DNA from: an uncultured Clostridia bacterium
Lineage (GTDB): Bacteria > Bacillota > Clostridia > UBA1381
Assembly (NCBI GenBank): GCA_947624165.1
Contig: CANQJC010000004.1
Location: 1-64,000 of the forward strand
DNA length: 64,000 nt
Direction of reading: 5' to 3'
Shown here: one piece after another, positions 46,817 through 55,221 of the stretch
Position numbering within the stretch: the stretch's first letter is position 1
Layout of the letters: every line of letters begins with the position of its first letter
Notes under the pieces: model-generated
The model's database searches: none
The model's input: the letters and a program-made list of their open reading frames with translations, nothing else
What the model was told of the DNA's origin: nothing
Made by a program: the position numbers and the translations under genes

Positions 46817-46956
46817 TAAGCGGACGCGATACGGCTCGGCTTTGAAGGATCGCGGAACGCGCTCTTGCTTTTCGCTTTATGGGGAAAGCCGCCGCGCCGA
46901 ACGACGCAGCCGTCCGCTCATTCAATGCGGAAATTAAAGAAAAGGACTGAAATACT
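46817..46956 (+). promoter_or_regulatory. Structured leader of acyltransferase gene
   Basis: A GC-rich 135-nt leader. AGCGGACG near its start pairs with CGTCCGCT (46912-46919); inside, CGGCTTT pairs with AAAGCCG, and CGCG-GAA-CGCG forms a short hairpin. This nested arrangement resembles a cis-regulatory RNA, but it matches no riboswitch class whose consensus I remember. Confidence 0.35.
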
Positions 46957-48033
46957 ATGGCACAAGCAGCGGTATCGGCCGCAATAGCGGTATTTTCTCT
47001 GTTCATGCTGCTGTGGAGAATAAAGATATCACCCAACGGACAATTTTACGACGACTATTTCTCGATAGATCAAACCCGCAGCATCAAGGGAATGTGCGCG
47101 GTATTCATTTTGTTCAGCCACGTCTGCACATATCTCGGCGACGTTTTCAAGTCGCTTTACATATTCAAATACGTGGGCGCGATCATGGTCGCGGGGTTTT
47201 TCTTTGTATCGGGCTACGGGCTTCAATACGGCGTTATGAACAAAAAGGATTATCTCAGCGGATTCTTTAAAAAGAGGATCCTTTCGCTTGCGGTGCCGTA
47301 TTATATCATAAATATTTTTTATATTGTAACAAACAATATGGATATGAGATCGGCTCTTATCTCGCTCACGGGATATAATTTGTGGTTCGTGATGGCGATA
47401 GCTATATTTTATATAGGATTCTATATATGCGCGAAGCTTTTCGTGCCGAAAAGACTTTGCGCCGCGATGACCGTGTTCGTATTGGCGTATATGGCTGTAA
47501 TGAATCGGCTCGGCTTCGGATTCTGGTGGTACAATTCCTGTCTCGCGTTCCCCGCGGGAATGTGGCTGTGCCGCTATAAAGACCGCTTCCGCGATTTCTT
47601 CTCGCGTCATTACGCGGTCAAAATGTTCCTCATGCTGCTTGTGTTTGCCGCGAGCTACGCGTACTACTGTATTCACGCAAACGACAGGACGCTCGCGCTC
47701 TTTCTGATGTCCGTGCTGAGTACGACGCTGTTCGCCGTTATCCTCGCGCTGCTGTCGATGAAAGTACGGATAAAGAATCCGATACTGCATTTCTGCGGAG
47801 GGATGTCGCTCGAGCTTTACCTGACGCACGCGCTATGGATATCGTGGCTGCGTATGGGCTTCTGGTATAATCTCGCGCCGAAGCTTTTGGATAAGGACGC
47901 CGTGTACTTTGCCGCCATTATCGCGGGAACGGTGATAATGTCGTTCCTCGTACATACGGCGTCGGGATATATACTTAAATTATTAAGATATAAACCGCGC
48001 GATAAAAGTATTGAAAAAAGCGTGCGGATGTGA
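46957..48033 (+). CDS. Acyltransferase 3 family membrane protein
   Basis: 358 residues with about ten membrane spans. The segment SIDQTRSIKGMCAVFILFSHVCTYLG (about 29-54) carries the conserved Arg and His of acyltransferase 3 (OafA/OatA type) in the first cytoplasm-facing loop. Transfers acetyl or another acyl group to a sugar of an exported polymer; the acceptor is unknown. AAAGGA precedes the ATG. Confidence 0.9.
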   Translation: MAQAAVSAAIAVFSLFMLLWRIKISPNGQFYDDYFSIDQTRSIKGMCAVFILFSHVCTYLGDVFKSLYIFKYVGAIMVAGFFFVSGYGLQYGVMNKKDYLSGFFKKRILSLAVPYYIINIFYIVTNNMDMRSALISLTGYNLWFVMAIAIFYIGFYICAKLFVPKRLCAAMTVFVLAYMAVMNRLGFGFWWYNSCLAFPAGMWLCRYKDRFRDFFSRHYAVKMFLMLLVFAASYAYYCIHANDRTLALFLMSVLSTTLFAVILALLSMKVRIKNPILHFCGGMSLELYLTHALWISWLRMGFWYNLAPKLLDKDAVYFAAIIAGTVIMSFLVHTASGYILKLLRYKPRDKSIEKSVRM

Positions 48034-48039
48034 TAAAAT
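48011..48039 (+). promoter_or_regulatory. Promoter of yebC inside the acyltransferase end
   Basis: TTGAAA (48011-48016), 17-nt spacer, TAAAAT (48034-48039); most of it is in the 3-prime coding end of the preceding gene. Confidence 0.6.
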
Positions 48040-48075
48040 AATCAGGATATGAACAAATAAAAAGGAGTTTTAATT

Positions 48076-48807
48076 ATGTCAGGACATTCAAAATGGAGTA
48101 CGATCAAACGTAAAAAGGGCGCGAACGACGCGCAGAGAGCGAAGATATTCACAAAAATAGCGCGTGAAATAATCGTTGCGGTAAAGTCGGGCGGTCCCGA
48201 CCCGGACAACAATTCGAGCCTGAAGGACGCTATCGCGAAGGCGCGTTCGAACAATATGCCCAACGACAACATAAACAGAACGATAAAGAAAGCCGCGGGC
48301 GATACGGAAAGCGACAACTACGAAAGCATCACATACGAGGGATACGGTCCCGCCGGCGTCGCGGTAATAGTGGACGCGCTGACCGACAACAGGAACAGAA
48401 CGGCGGCGGACGTGCGCCATGCGTTCGACAAGAACGGCGGCAACATGGGTCAGACGGGCTGCGTAAGCTTTATGTTTGACCGCAAGGGTGTTATCATCAT
48501 CGAGAATGACAATATAGACGAGGAAGAAATAACGATGGACGCGCTCGAAGCCGGAGCGGACGATGTGGACGCAGACGACGAGGTTATCGAGATAACGACC
48601 GAACCCGCCGATATGGGCGCGGTGCGCGACGCGCTCGCGGAAAAGTATACGATTTCTTCCGCCGAGGTAAGCATGGTTCCTCAGACCATGACCCAGCTTA
48701 CCGACGAAGCTCAGATCGCTTCGATGACCAGACTTCTCGATATGCTTGAAGATAACGACGACGTTCAGAACGTATATCATAACTGGGATATGCCCGACGA
48801 AGAATAA
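48076..48807 (+). CDS. YebC/PmpR family protein
   Basis: 243 residues beginning [25 protein letters not shown], the family hallmark, with the central [23 protein letters not shown] segment. The family was described as transcriptional regulators; some members help ribosomes at proline stretches. AAAGGAG precedes the ATG. Confidence 0.96.
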   Translation: MSGHSKWSTIKRKKGANDAQRAKIFTKIAREIIVAVKSGGPDPDNNSSLKDAIAKARSNNMPNDNINRTIKKAAGDTESDNYESITYEGYGPAGVAVIVDALTDNRNRTAADVRHAFDKNGGNMGQTGCVSFMFDRKGVIIIENDNIDEEEITMDALEAGADDVDADDEVIEITTEPADMGAVRDALAEKYTISSAEVSMVPQTMTQLTDEAQIASMTRLLDMLEDNDDVQNVYHNWDMPDEE

Positions 48808-48844
48808 AAGCGTTTGCGCCGCATAAGGAACGGAAAGGAAGAAA

Positions 48845-49147
48845 ATGAACAAACAAATTATAAAGCTTCTGCAAAATACATGGGGACTGCTTGTGTTCGC
48901 GCTGCTCAGCGGCTGCGCCTATTATGCCGTCGTCCTGAAATTTATTTACGCGAACACGAACGCGGGAGGAAATCTGCTGGGATTTTTCTTTTTGCCGCTG
49001 ATAGTATGCGGTGCCGCGCTCGTGATCATAAAACTTGTGAAGCAATGCATGGAAAACGGCCGCGAAGGCGCGGCTGCGGCGATATTCTGGGCGCACGCTG
49101 CGTTTATCGTAATTGCCGCCGTGACTGCGGCTTCGATGTTTGTTTAA
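48845..49147 (+). CDS. Small membrane protein, function unknown
   Basis: 100 residues with three predicted membrane spans (about 13-33, 42-62, 77-99). No family recognised. CGGAAAGGAAG precedes the ATG; it is 37 nt after yebC and probably cotranscribed. Confidence 0.65.
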   Translation: MNKQIIKLLQNTWGLLVFALLSGCAYYAVVLKFIYANTNAGGNLLGFFFLPLIVCGAALVIIKLVKQCMENGREGAAAAIFWAHAAFIVIAAVTAASMFV

Positions 49148-49150
49148 TAA

Positions 49151-49173
49151 AAAAACGGCTTAACGCCGTTTTT
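49151..49173. terminator. Bidirectional terminator
   Basis: AAAAACGGC/GCCGTTTTT with a 5-nt loop, between convergent genes. Confidence 0.92.
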
Positions 49174-49182
49174 ATTTTGCTT

Positions 49183-50946
49183 TTAAAGTGAAGAATACAT
49201 ACTGTACAGCTCGTAATACAAGCCTCCTTTTTCGATAAGCTCCTTGTGAGAGCCCTGCTCCTCGATACCGTTTTCGGTAAGAACGAGGATCACATTGGCG
49301 TTGCGGATAGTCGTCAGCCTGTGCGCGATTGTAAAGACGGTCCTTCCCTTAGCGAGCTTCTCCAGCGATTCCTGAACAAGCCGCTCGCTTTCGTTGTCGA
49401 GCGCGCTCGTCGCTTCGTCAAGTATGAGTATAGGCGGGTTTTTCAGGAATACGCGCGCTATACTGATGCGCTGTTTCTGACCGCCGGACAGCTTGACGCC
49501 GCGTTCGCCCACGTATGTATCGTAGCCGTGTTCGAGTGCCGTTATAAATCCGTGCGCTCCGGCAAGCTTTGCAGCTTCGATAACGGCTTCGCGGCTCGCG
49601 CCGGGCATGCCGTACGAGATGTTTTCATATACGGTGCCGGAAAAGAGGTATACGTCCTGCTGTACCACGCCTATCGAATCGCGCAGCGATTTAAGCGTCA
49701 CGTCGCGTATGTCGACGCCGTCGATGAGTATGCGTCCCTCCGTCACGTCGTAAAAGCGCGGGATCAGATTGCAAAGCGTGGTTTTACCGCCGCCGGACGG
49801 ACCGACCAGCGCGATGCTGTCACCTTTGTTTATCTTGAGATTTATGTGCGAAAGCACTTCGGACTTGTCGCCGCTGTAATGGAATCCAACGTTGTCGAAC
49901 GTGATATCGCCGCGCACGTTTTTCAGCTCCTTCGCGTCCTCTTTTTCCGTTATGTCGGCGGGCGAATCCATGATCTCAAGAAATCTTTCTATGCCCGTCA
50001 TACCGCGCTGGAACTGTTCTGTAAACTGTATAATGGTGCGCAGCGTGGCGAGCAGCGTGCTCACATACAGTAAATAAGCCGTCAAATCGGCGGGATTTAT
50101 TTTGCCGTTTATCATAAATATCGCGCCCGCAACGACGACAATAAGATACATTACGCCTTCGAACGCTCTGTTTGAGGTTTGGAAGCCCGCCATATAAAAA
50201 TAGCCGAGCTTTTTTGTGTCGAGGAATTTTGCGTTTCCGTCCTCAAATTTTTCCGCTTCGATGTCCTCGTTTGCGAATGACTTCACGACGCGTATACCCA
50301 GAAGCGAATCCTCTACCTGTGAATTTATTTCGCCTATTTGATTACGCTGCCGCTTAAAGGCGCGCCGCATACGCGTATTGAAGAATTTTACAAATACGAA
50401 TATAAGCGGGAGCGACGCGAACATTATAATCGTAAGAGGTACATTGACGCCGCACAGGATTATAAACGACGCTATTATTTTAACTCCGGCTATAAAAAAT
50501 TCTTCGGGACAGTGGTGCGCAAATTCCGTTATATCAAATAAATCGCTCGTGATCCTCGCCATGATCTGACCAACCTTGTGGTCGGAATAATACGAGTGAG
50601 AGAGCGTTTCGAGATGCGCGAACAAATCCCGCCGCATATCCGTTTCTATTTTCGCGCCCATAACGTGTCCGTTGTCCGCCATATAGAAATTCGCCGCCGA
50701 ATCTATAATACGCAGCACAAGATAGAAAAGACCGATCTTCAGTATCAGTCCCACCGTAAGCGAAGCGATATCGTTTATACCCATATCGGTTATGTACCGC
50801 ACGAGCATTGGGAAAACAAGCTCGCAGAGCGTTGTGAGCGACGCGCATATTAGATCGAGCGCGAGTATCCCTTTATATTTTTTAAAATACGGAATAAACC
50901 TTTTTATAAGGTATCCCATTTTCATCTGTTTTTCTTCACGTACCAT
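49183..50946 (-). CDS. ABC exporter, fused permease and ATPase
   Basis: 587 residues from the ATG at 50946. Six membrane spans (about 20-310) then an ATPase domain (about 335-585) with Walker A GPSGGGKTT, signature LSGGQKQR, Walker B ILILDEATSALD and switch His. Type IV exporter (MsbA/LmrA-like half-transporter); substrate unknown, lipid or drug possible. The start is uncertain: the promoter at 51031-51003 puts the transcript start near 50996, so GTG 50988 lacks room for a ribosome site; ATG 50946 or 50928 is likelier. Confidence 0.9.
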   Translation of the reverse strand: MVREEKQMKMGYLIKRFIPYFKKYKGILALDLICASLTTLCELVFPMLVRYITDMGINDIASLTVGLILKIGLFYLVLRIIDSAANFYMADNGHVMGAKIETDMRRDLFAHLETLSHSYYSDHKVGQIMARITSDLFDITEFAHHCPEEFFIAGVKIIASFIILCGVNVPLTIIMFASLPLIFVFVKFFNTRMRRAFKRQRNQIGEINSQVEDSLLGIRVVKSFANEDIEAEKFEDGNAKFLDTKKLGYFYMAGFQTSNRAFEGVMYLIVVVAGAIFMINGKINPADLTAYLLYVSTLLATLRTIIQFTEQFQRGMTGIERFLEIMDSPADITEKEDAKELKNVRGDITFDNVGFHYSGDKSEVLSHINLKINKGDSIALVGPSGGGKTTLCNLIPRFYDVTEGRILIDGVDIRDVTLKSLRDSIGVVQQDVYLFSGTVYENISYGMPGASREAVIEAAKLAGAHGFITALEHGYDTYVGERGVKLSGGQKQRISIARVFLKNPPILILDEATSALDNESERLVQESLEKLAKGRTVFTIAHRLTTIRNANVILVLTENGIEEQGSHKELIEKGGLYYELYSMYSSL

Positions 50947-51002
50947 AGCAAAATACCCTAAGGCGCGTTTGCGTCCTTCCTTTACCACAATGTCTTGTTA
51001 AT

Positions 51003-51031
51003 ATTTTATAATAATAAAAAAGTAAAGTCAA
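51003..51031 (-). promoter_or_regulatory. Promoter of ABC exporter gene
   Basis: Minus strand: TTGACT (51031-51026), 17-nt spacer, TAAAAT (51008-51003). Confidence 0.65.
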
Positions 51032-51053
51032 TATAAAATATAAAGTATTCCTA

Positions 51054-51082
51054 TTGAAATACCATTCTTCTTATTATATAAT
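51054..51082 (+). promoter_or_regulatory. Promoter of MATE gene
   Basis: TTGAAA (51054-51059), 17-nt spacer, TATAAT (51077-51082), divergent from the ABC exporter promoter 22 nt away. Confidence 0.75.
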
Positions 51083-51108
51083 ACAGTCCGAGAGGTGTAT
51101 ATTTAAAA

Positions 51109-52479
51109 ATGGAAGAAATAAGAGAAAACAAAATGGGCGTTATGCCCATAAACAGACTGCTTATAACCATGTCGCTGCCAATGGTCATATCAATGCTCGT
51201 GCAGGCTTTGTATAATGTTGTTGACAGCGTCTTTGTTTCAAGACTTTCGGAGAACGCTCTTACCGCCGTGTCAATGGCGTTCCCCATGCAGAATCTTATG
51301 ATTGCGGTAGCGTCCGGACTTGGTGTCGGCATGAACGCGCTTTTGTCAAGGTCGCTCGGCGAAAAGAATTTCAAAGCGGCGAACAAAGCGGCGATGAACG
51401 GTCTTTTCCTTGAGATAATCGGTTACGTTGTTTTTTTGCTTATAGGGATTTTTGTGACGAGACTGTATTTTGTCGCTCAGGCGGGAAACGGCGAAATAAC
51501 CGATTTGGGAGTTGCGTATACAAGAGTATGTCTTATCATGTCCTTCGGCATATTTATGCAGTTTACCTTTGAACGTATGCTTCAGTCCACGGGACGGACG
51601 TTCTTAACTATGATAACGCAGACGACAGGAGCCTTGATAAACATTATCTTAGACCCCATACTGATATTCGGGTTGTTCGGAATGCCGAAATTAGGCGTTG
51701 CCGGAGCCGCGTGGGCGACCGTTACGGGTCAGATAATCGCGGCGGTGCTCGCGCTTATCCTTAATATCAAGAAAAATCCCGATGTGACGATAAAGGTAAA
51801 GGGATTCAAGCCCGAGAGCAAGTATGTCAAAATAATTCTTTCGGTGGGTATCCCGTCCATCATAATGGCTTCCGTCGGCTCGGTGATGACGTTCGGAATG
51901 AACAAAATACTGATTGCCTTTTCATCAACCGCCGTCGCTGTATTCGGCGTATATTTCAAGCTCAACAGCTTTATCTTTATGCCGGTATTCGGGCTTAACA
52001 ACGGCATGGTTCCGATCGTGTCCTACAATTACGGCGCGCGCAAGAAGACGCGTATGACGAAAACGATCAAATTTGCGGTAGTATACGCCGTTGCGATAAT
52101 GATTATCGGACTTATCATGTTCCAAACGATACCCGATACGCTGCTGCGCTTCTTCGACGCGTCCGACAATATGCTTGAAATAGGCATACCCGCGCTTCGG
52201 ATAATAAGTCTCAGTTTCGCGTTTGCCGGAGTATGTATAGTGCTTTCGTCATGCTTCCAGGCACTCGGACACGGATTTTTGAGCATGTTCGTATCTATAA
52301 CGCGTCAGCTTATAGTTCTTCTGCCGTCGGCATACATCCTGTCAAAGATAGGCGGGCTTCACGCGGTATGGTGGTCGTATAACATAGCGGAGATATTCTC
52401 CCTCGCTCTGAGCCTTATCTTCTATCGTTATATATATTATAAGATAATTAAACCGCTCGAAATGCCGCAATTGGAGTAA
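51109..52479 (+). CDS. MATE family efflux transporter
   Basis: 456 residues, twelve membrane spans in two six-span halves. The N-terminal PMVISMLVQALYNVVDSVFVSRL segment and the repeat of that pattern after residue 240 are typical of the DinF/NorM-like MATE branch in Clostridia. Exports cationic compounds by Na or H antiport. GAGAGGTG precedes the ATG. Confidence 0.93.
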   Translation: MEEIRENKMGVMPINRLLITMSLPMVISMLVQALYNVVDSVFVSRLSENALTAVSMAFPMQNLMIAVASGLGVGMNALLSRSLGEKNFKAANKAAMNGLFLEIIGYVVFLLIGIFVTRLYFVAQAGNGEITDLGVAYTRVCLIMSFGIFMQFTFERMLQSTGRTFLTMITQTTGALINIILDPILIFGLFGMPKLGVAGAAWATVTGQIIAAVLALILNIKKNPDVTIKVKGFKPESKYVKIILSVGIPSIIMASVGSVMTFGMNKILIAFSSTAVAVFGVYFKLNSFIFMPVFGLNNGMVPIVSYNYGARKKTRMTKTIKFAVVYAVAIMIIGLIMFQTIPDTLLRFFDASDNMLEIGIPALRIISLSFAFAGVCIVLSSCFQALGHGFLSMFVSITRQLIVLLPSAYILSKIGGLHAVWWSYNIAEIFSLALSLIFYRYIYYKIIKPLEMPQLE

Positions 52480-52524
52480 ATGTCCGATATGCGGCGCATC
52501 GAGTGAAAAATTTATATCTTATAC

Positions 52525-52553
52525 TTGACTTTTGATTGAAGATGTGTTAAAAT
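52525..52553 (+). promoter_or_regulatory. Promoter of tRNA-Ser
   Basis: TTGACT (52525-52530), 17-nt spacer, TAAAAT (52548-52553), 15 nt before the tRNA. Confidence 0.75.
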
Positions 52554-52568
52554 ACAATGGTGCTGTTC

Positions 52569-52659
52569 GGAAGAGTATCGAAGTGGTTATAACGGCCCGC
52601 ACTCGAAATGCGGTGTACCCTAACGGGTACCGTGGGTTCGAATCCCACCTCTTCCGCCA
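52569..52659 (+). tRNA. tRNA-Ser (anticodon CGA)
   Basis: Acceptor GGAAGAG pairs with CTCTTCC, then G and encoded CCA. The anticodon arm CCGCA/TGCGG holds loop CTCGAAA with anticodon CGA at 52604-52606. A long variable arm (GTACCC/GGGTAC) marks a class II tRNA, and the T loop TTCGAAT is present. It decodes UCG. Confidence 0.96.
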
Positions 52660-52664
52660 GAATA

Positions 52665-52710
52665 AAAACCGCGTAAATGCTTAGGAAATAAAGCGTTTAC
52701 GCGGTTTTTT
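52665..52710 (+). terminator. Terminator of tRNA-Ser
   Basis: AAAACCGCGTAAA pairs with TTTACGCGGTTTT, with T6 at the end. Confidence 0.9.
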
Positions 52711-52738
52711 CTTGTTTTTGATGTCTGCAAATTGTGGT

Positions 52739-52807
52739 AAATTATTGCAAATTATTGCACAAAATTATTAGTCAGACGTGTAAAAGTTAGTCAAATGTTA
52801 GTCAAAT
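52739..52807. repeat. Short direct repeats beside the integrase relic
   Basis: AAATTATTGC occurs twice in tandem (52739-52758). GTTAGTCAAAT occurs twice in tandem (52786-52796, 52797-52807), with a third TTAGTCA at 52768. Their position beside a decayed integrase and a tRNA suggests remains of an integration region. Confidence 0.55.
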
Positions 52808-52959
52808 TTTCGGCTGTGTAGGCGTTTAATTTATTCGCGGTATCGTGCATACGATTAGCGCGGATATGCGTGTAAATGTTTTGTGTGACCGTTCGTTATA
52901 TCACTGTGTCCCATTAAATGTTGCGCGTCCTTAACTCCGTATATCCTTTATCAAATGCG
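52791..52959 (-). pseudogene. Decayed C-terminus of a tyrosine integrase
   Basis: On the minus strand the motif GVKDAQHLMGHSDIT (from about 52938) is the box II region of phage-type tyrosine recombinases, with the catalytic His. After a 4-base tandem duplication (AACG AACG) the frame changes and continues TVTQNIYTHIRANRMHD, containing the catalytic Tyr, then ends with NAYTAENLTNI and TGA at 52791-52793. A second 2-base duplication (TATAC for TAC) breaks the frame upstream of GVKDAQ. The rest of the gene is missing, replaced by the end of the transglutaminase gene. It lies 132 nt from the 3-prime end of tRNA-Ser, a usual integration site. Confidence 0.85.
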
Positions 52960-52963
52960 AATT

Positions 52964-55078
52964 TTAAGTCTCTTCTGAGGGAGGAACGTTTTCATTCTCT
53001 TGACGCGACAGTATTTTCGATGTACATAAAGGCGTTATATCATCGTGCCAAGCGAATATTTTATAAACCGTGCCGTCGCCGCAGGCTATGTTGTCCTCGG
53101 CGGTAAATTCAAACGTACCGTCCGTATTGCTTTTCAGACCCGACAGCAAGCCGTCGTTATATACAGCGATAATGTATTTAAACGTCTGATAAGCGGGATC
53201 CGCGCCTTTGATTTCAGCCGTTACCGCGCCGGTAAGCAAACCGTTTTCATCTGCGGCGAGCGTATTCGCGCCGTCCTCGACGCTTATCTCCGCTTCGGCG
53301 GTTACGGCGTAAAGCTCCAGTTCGTCCTCCGTGACAGCGTCGTTTTCAAAATCCCACAGCGTTTCTGCTTCAAGAGATTCCTTCCAGCCGGTTACGATAT
53401 ATCCGTATTTAACGTAATCGGGTATTTCGGATATCGTTCTGTTTCTCGGAACGACCACAGATTTTATAAGCGTTTTGTTCTCTTCGCCCTCCGTACCTTC
53501 CGCGTCCTCGGCGTCGTAGAAGTTGACCGTACAGGGATCTATTATTTTCGAGTGGATCTCATTGTTCACAAACGATACCTCGAAATTTTCCACAACAATA
53601 TCCGCGCTTTCGTAGTTAAGAACGCTTGACGCGTCCGTTCCGAAAAGACAGTTTAAGTTTTCACTTTCCTCCGGCTCGTATGTGAGCACCTCGGTCGCTT
53701 CGATCGGCTGCTGTGCCGGATCGATACAGTATATTTTCCGGGGCGAGTTGAAATACAGTTTGCCGCCGTACATGCTTAAACCGCCGTGGTAGCCGGACAC
53801 GTACAAGCGAGACCCCGATGTTTCACGGTCAATGTACCATACTCCGTCGTCGATCGAATAAATTTCCTCTGTATTCGTTTCCAAATCCGCGCCGCATTTG
53901 TATATTACGGAACGTATTTCCTCAGAGTCAAACGCCGCGTAATATCTGTCTTTTTTATTGAATATAATCGCGGTCGATATATTTCCGCGCTTCCATTCGC
54001 GCGTCGTCTCACCGTTTTCGTCCGTGACCGTCTTCCATACGGCGTGCCACTCCTTGCCTTCGTATGCGTCGCCGAAGCTTCTCGGCTCGTTTTCGTCGGT
54101 CGCTTCGGTGATATATCCGTCTTTGTGGGTACCGCCGCCGAGCAGCTCGTCTTGTGTGACGAGGAAGAAGTCGTGAGGAACAACGCCCAGCTCATCGCTG
54201 TCGTCCTGCGTCGTATCAACATAATACCACTCGCCGCCGATTTTAACTGCGGACCATTCGTGCGCATCGGTATCGCTGTAAACGTTTACACATTCCATTC
54301 CCATGGCGTTAAGCAGGTATTTATACGCGTTCGAGTAGCCCTGGCATACCGTGTAGTGATCGAGAAGCGCGGCGGTAAGTCTGCGATCCGCTTTTGCTTG
54401 TTCTTCTTTGTCGTGAGAAGTTCCGCGCGGGTCGTAGGTAACGGTTTTTACAAGATAATCATGTACCCATAACGCTCTGTCAAAATCAGCCTGCGCTCTT
54501 TCTTCGGGGGACCCCTCCGTACCCTCGGGGTCAACGCCGTCCGCGCTCATTTGTTCGAATATAGCTTCGACAGTTTTGTCGAGCTTCCGCTGCGTGGCTT
54601 CTATACCCTCCTCGCTGTCGTTCATCTCAAGCATGAACGAGTACAACCTGTTCGTCGTTGTGCTTCTGACAGTTATACGCTGACCCAAATAAAAATATTC
54701 CGGCGTATCGGATAAAAGATTTATGATTATACCGTGCGCCGCTTCGGCTCTCGCCGTAAACTCGCTGCGCGTCTCAGGATCATTGTAAGCTTCAATGGTA
54801 ACTTGGTCGGGTATTTTTATTTCTATGTATTTTTCCGCTTGATCCATATTTTCGGGATGTACGCGGTTTTCTATCGCGTTCGCCGCCTCCGCGGCGATCA
54901 GATCCGCTTCCTCCGCCGTCAAGGTGTTTTCACCGTTGCCTATTATGCTTTCTACCGGCGTAGCGGTAAGCTCCATTCCGTTGTCCGGCGTGTCGCTTCC
55001 GTGATTCATATCGGCGTACGCTATATTACATGACGCGATGATCGTTACAGCCGTAAGCATACATATCAGTTTTTTCAT
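52964..55078 (-). CDS. Secreted transglutaminase-like protein
   Basis: 704 residues. Signal peptide about 1-22. A transglutaminase-like domain (about 190-300) has the Cys-His-Asp triad C245 (VCQGYSNAYKYLLN), H273 (DAHEWSAVKI) and D288 (WYYVDTT). The remaining part includes a beta-rich region with an InlB-repeat-like segment (about 520-595; GYIVTGWKE). Probably a cell-surface cysteine protease or crosslinking enzyme. GGAGG at 55085-55089 selects the ATG at 55078; the in-frame TTG at 55093 overlaps that site. Its 3-prime end abuts the integrase relic. Confidence 0.9.
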   Translation of the reverse strand: MKKLICMLTAVTIIASCNIAYADMNHGSDTPDNGMELTATPVESIIGNGENTLTAEEADLIAAEAANAIENRVHPENMDQAEKYIEIKIPDQVTIEAYNDPETRSEFTARAEAAHGIIINLLSDTPEYFYLGQRITVRSTTTNRLYSFMLEMNDSEEGIEATQRKLDKTVEAIFEQMSADGVDPEGTEGSPEERAQADFDRALWVHDYLVKTVTYDPRGTSHDKEEQAKADRRLTAALLDHYTVCQGYSNAYKYLLNAMGMECVNVYSDTDAHEWSAVKIGGEWYYVDTTQDDSDELGVVPHDFFLVTQDELLGGGTHKDGYITEATDENEPRSFGDAYEGKEWHAVWKTVTDENGETTREWKRGNISTAIIFNKKDRYYAAFDSEEIRSVIYKCGADLETNTEEIYSIDDGVWYIDRETSGSRLYVSGYHGGLSMYGGKLYFNSPRKIYCIDPAQQPIEATEVLTYEPEESENLNCLFGTDASSVLNYESADIVVENFEVSFVNNEIHSKIIDPCTVNFYDAEDAEGTEGEENKTLIKSVVVPRNRTISEIPDYVKYGYIVTGWKESLEAETLWDFENDAVTEDELELYAVTAEAEISVEDGANTLAADENGLLTGAVTAEIKGADPAYQTFKYIIAVYNDGLLSGLKSNTDGTFEFTAEDNIACGDGTVYKIFAWHDDITPLCTSKILSRQENENVPPSEET

Positions 55079-55104
55079 ACTATGAACCTCCAATCTGCCG
55101 CCCG

Positions 55105-55126
55105 TGAAAAAACCGTTTTTTCACGC
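55105..55126 (-). other. Hairpin in the transglutaminase leader
   Basis: GTGAAAAAA pairs with TTTTTTCAC around a 3-nt loop. Downstream of the promoter at 55143-55171, so it lies in the 5-prime leader, just before the ribosome site. Confidence 0.5.
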
Positions 55127-55142
55127 GGCGTACACGATAATT

Positions 55143-55171
55143 ATTATATACCAATTATACATTCAAGTCAA
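55143..55171 (-). promoter_or_regulatory. Promoter of transglutaminase gene
   Basis: Minus strand: TTGACT (55171-55166), 17-nt spacer, TATAAT (55148-55143). Confidence 0.75.
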
Positions 55172-55182
55172 TATTATTTCAT

Positions 55183-55202
55183 AAAAACCGCGTGAAACGC
55201 AG
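55183..55202 (-). terminator. Weak terminator of the DHHW gene
   Basis: Minus strand: CTGCG-TTTCA-CGCGG (one G-U pair) followed by T5, 20 nt past the DHHW gene stop. Confidence 0.45.
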
Positions 55203-55221
55203 CTTTGGCGACGTTTTTTCA

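Noticed and set aside
46817-46919. SRP RNA or known riboswitch in the acyltransferase leader
   Set aside because: The conserved SRP tetraloop region and the core motifs of the common riboswitches I could recall are absent.
46879-46950. 23-codon upstream frame in the acyltransferase leader
   Set aside because: No ribosome site before its ATG and a composition that reflects the GC-rich stems; a leader peptide cannot be supported.
53786-54472. 228-codon plus-strand frame opposite the transglutaminase gene
   Set aside because: Antisense to a protein with signal peptide, catalytic triad and ribosome site; it has none of these.
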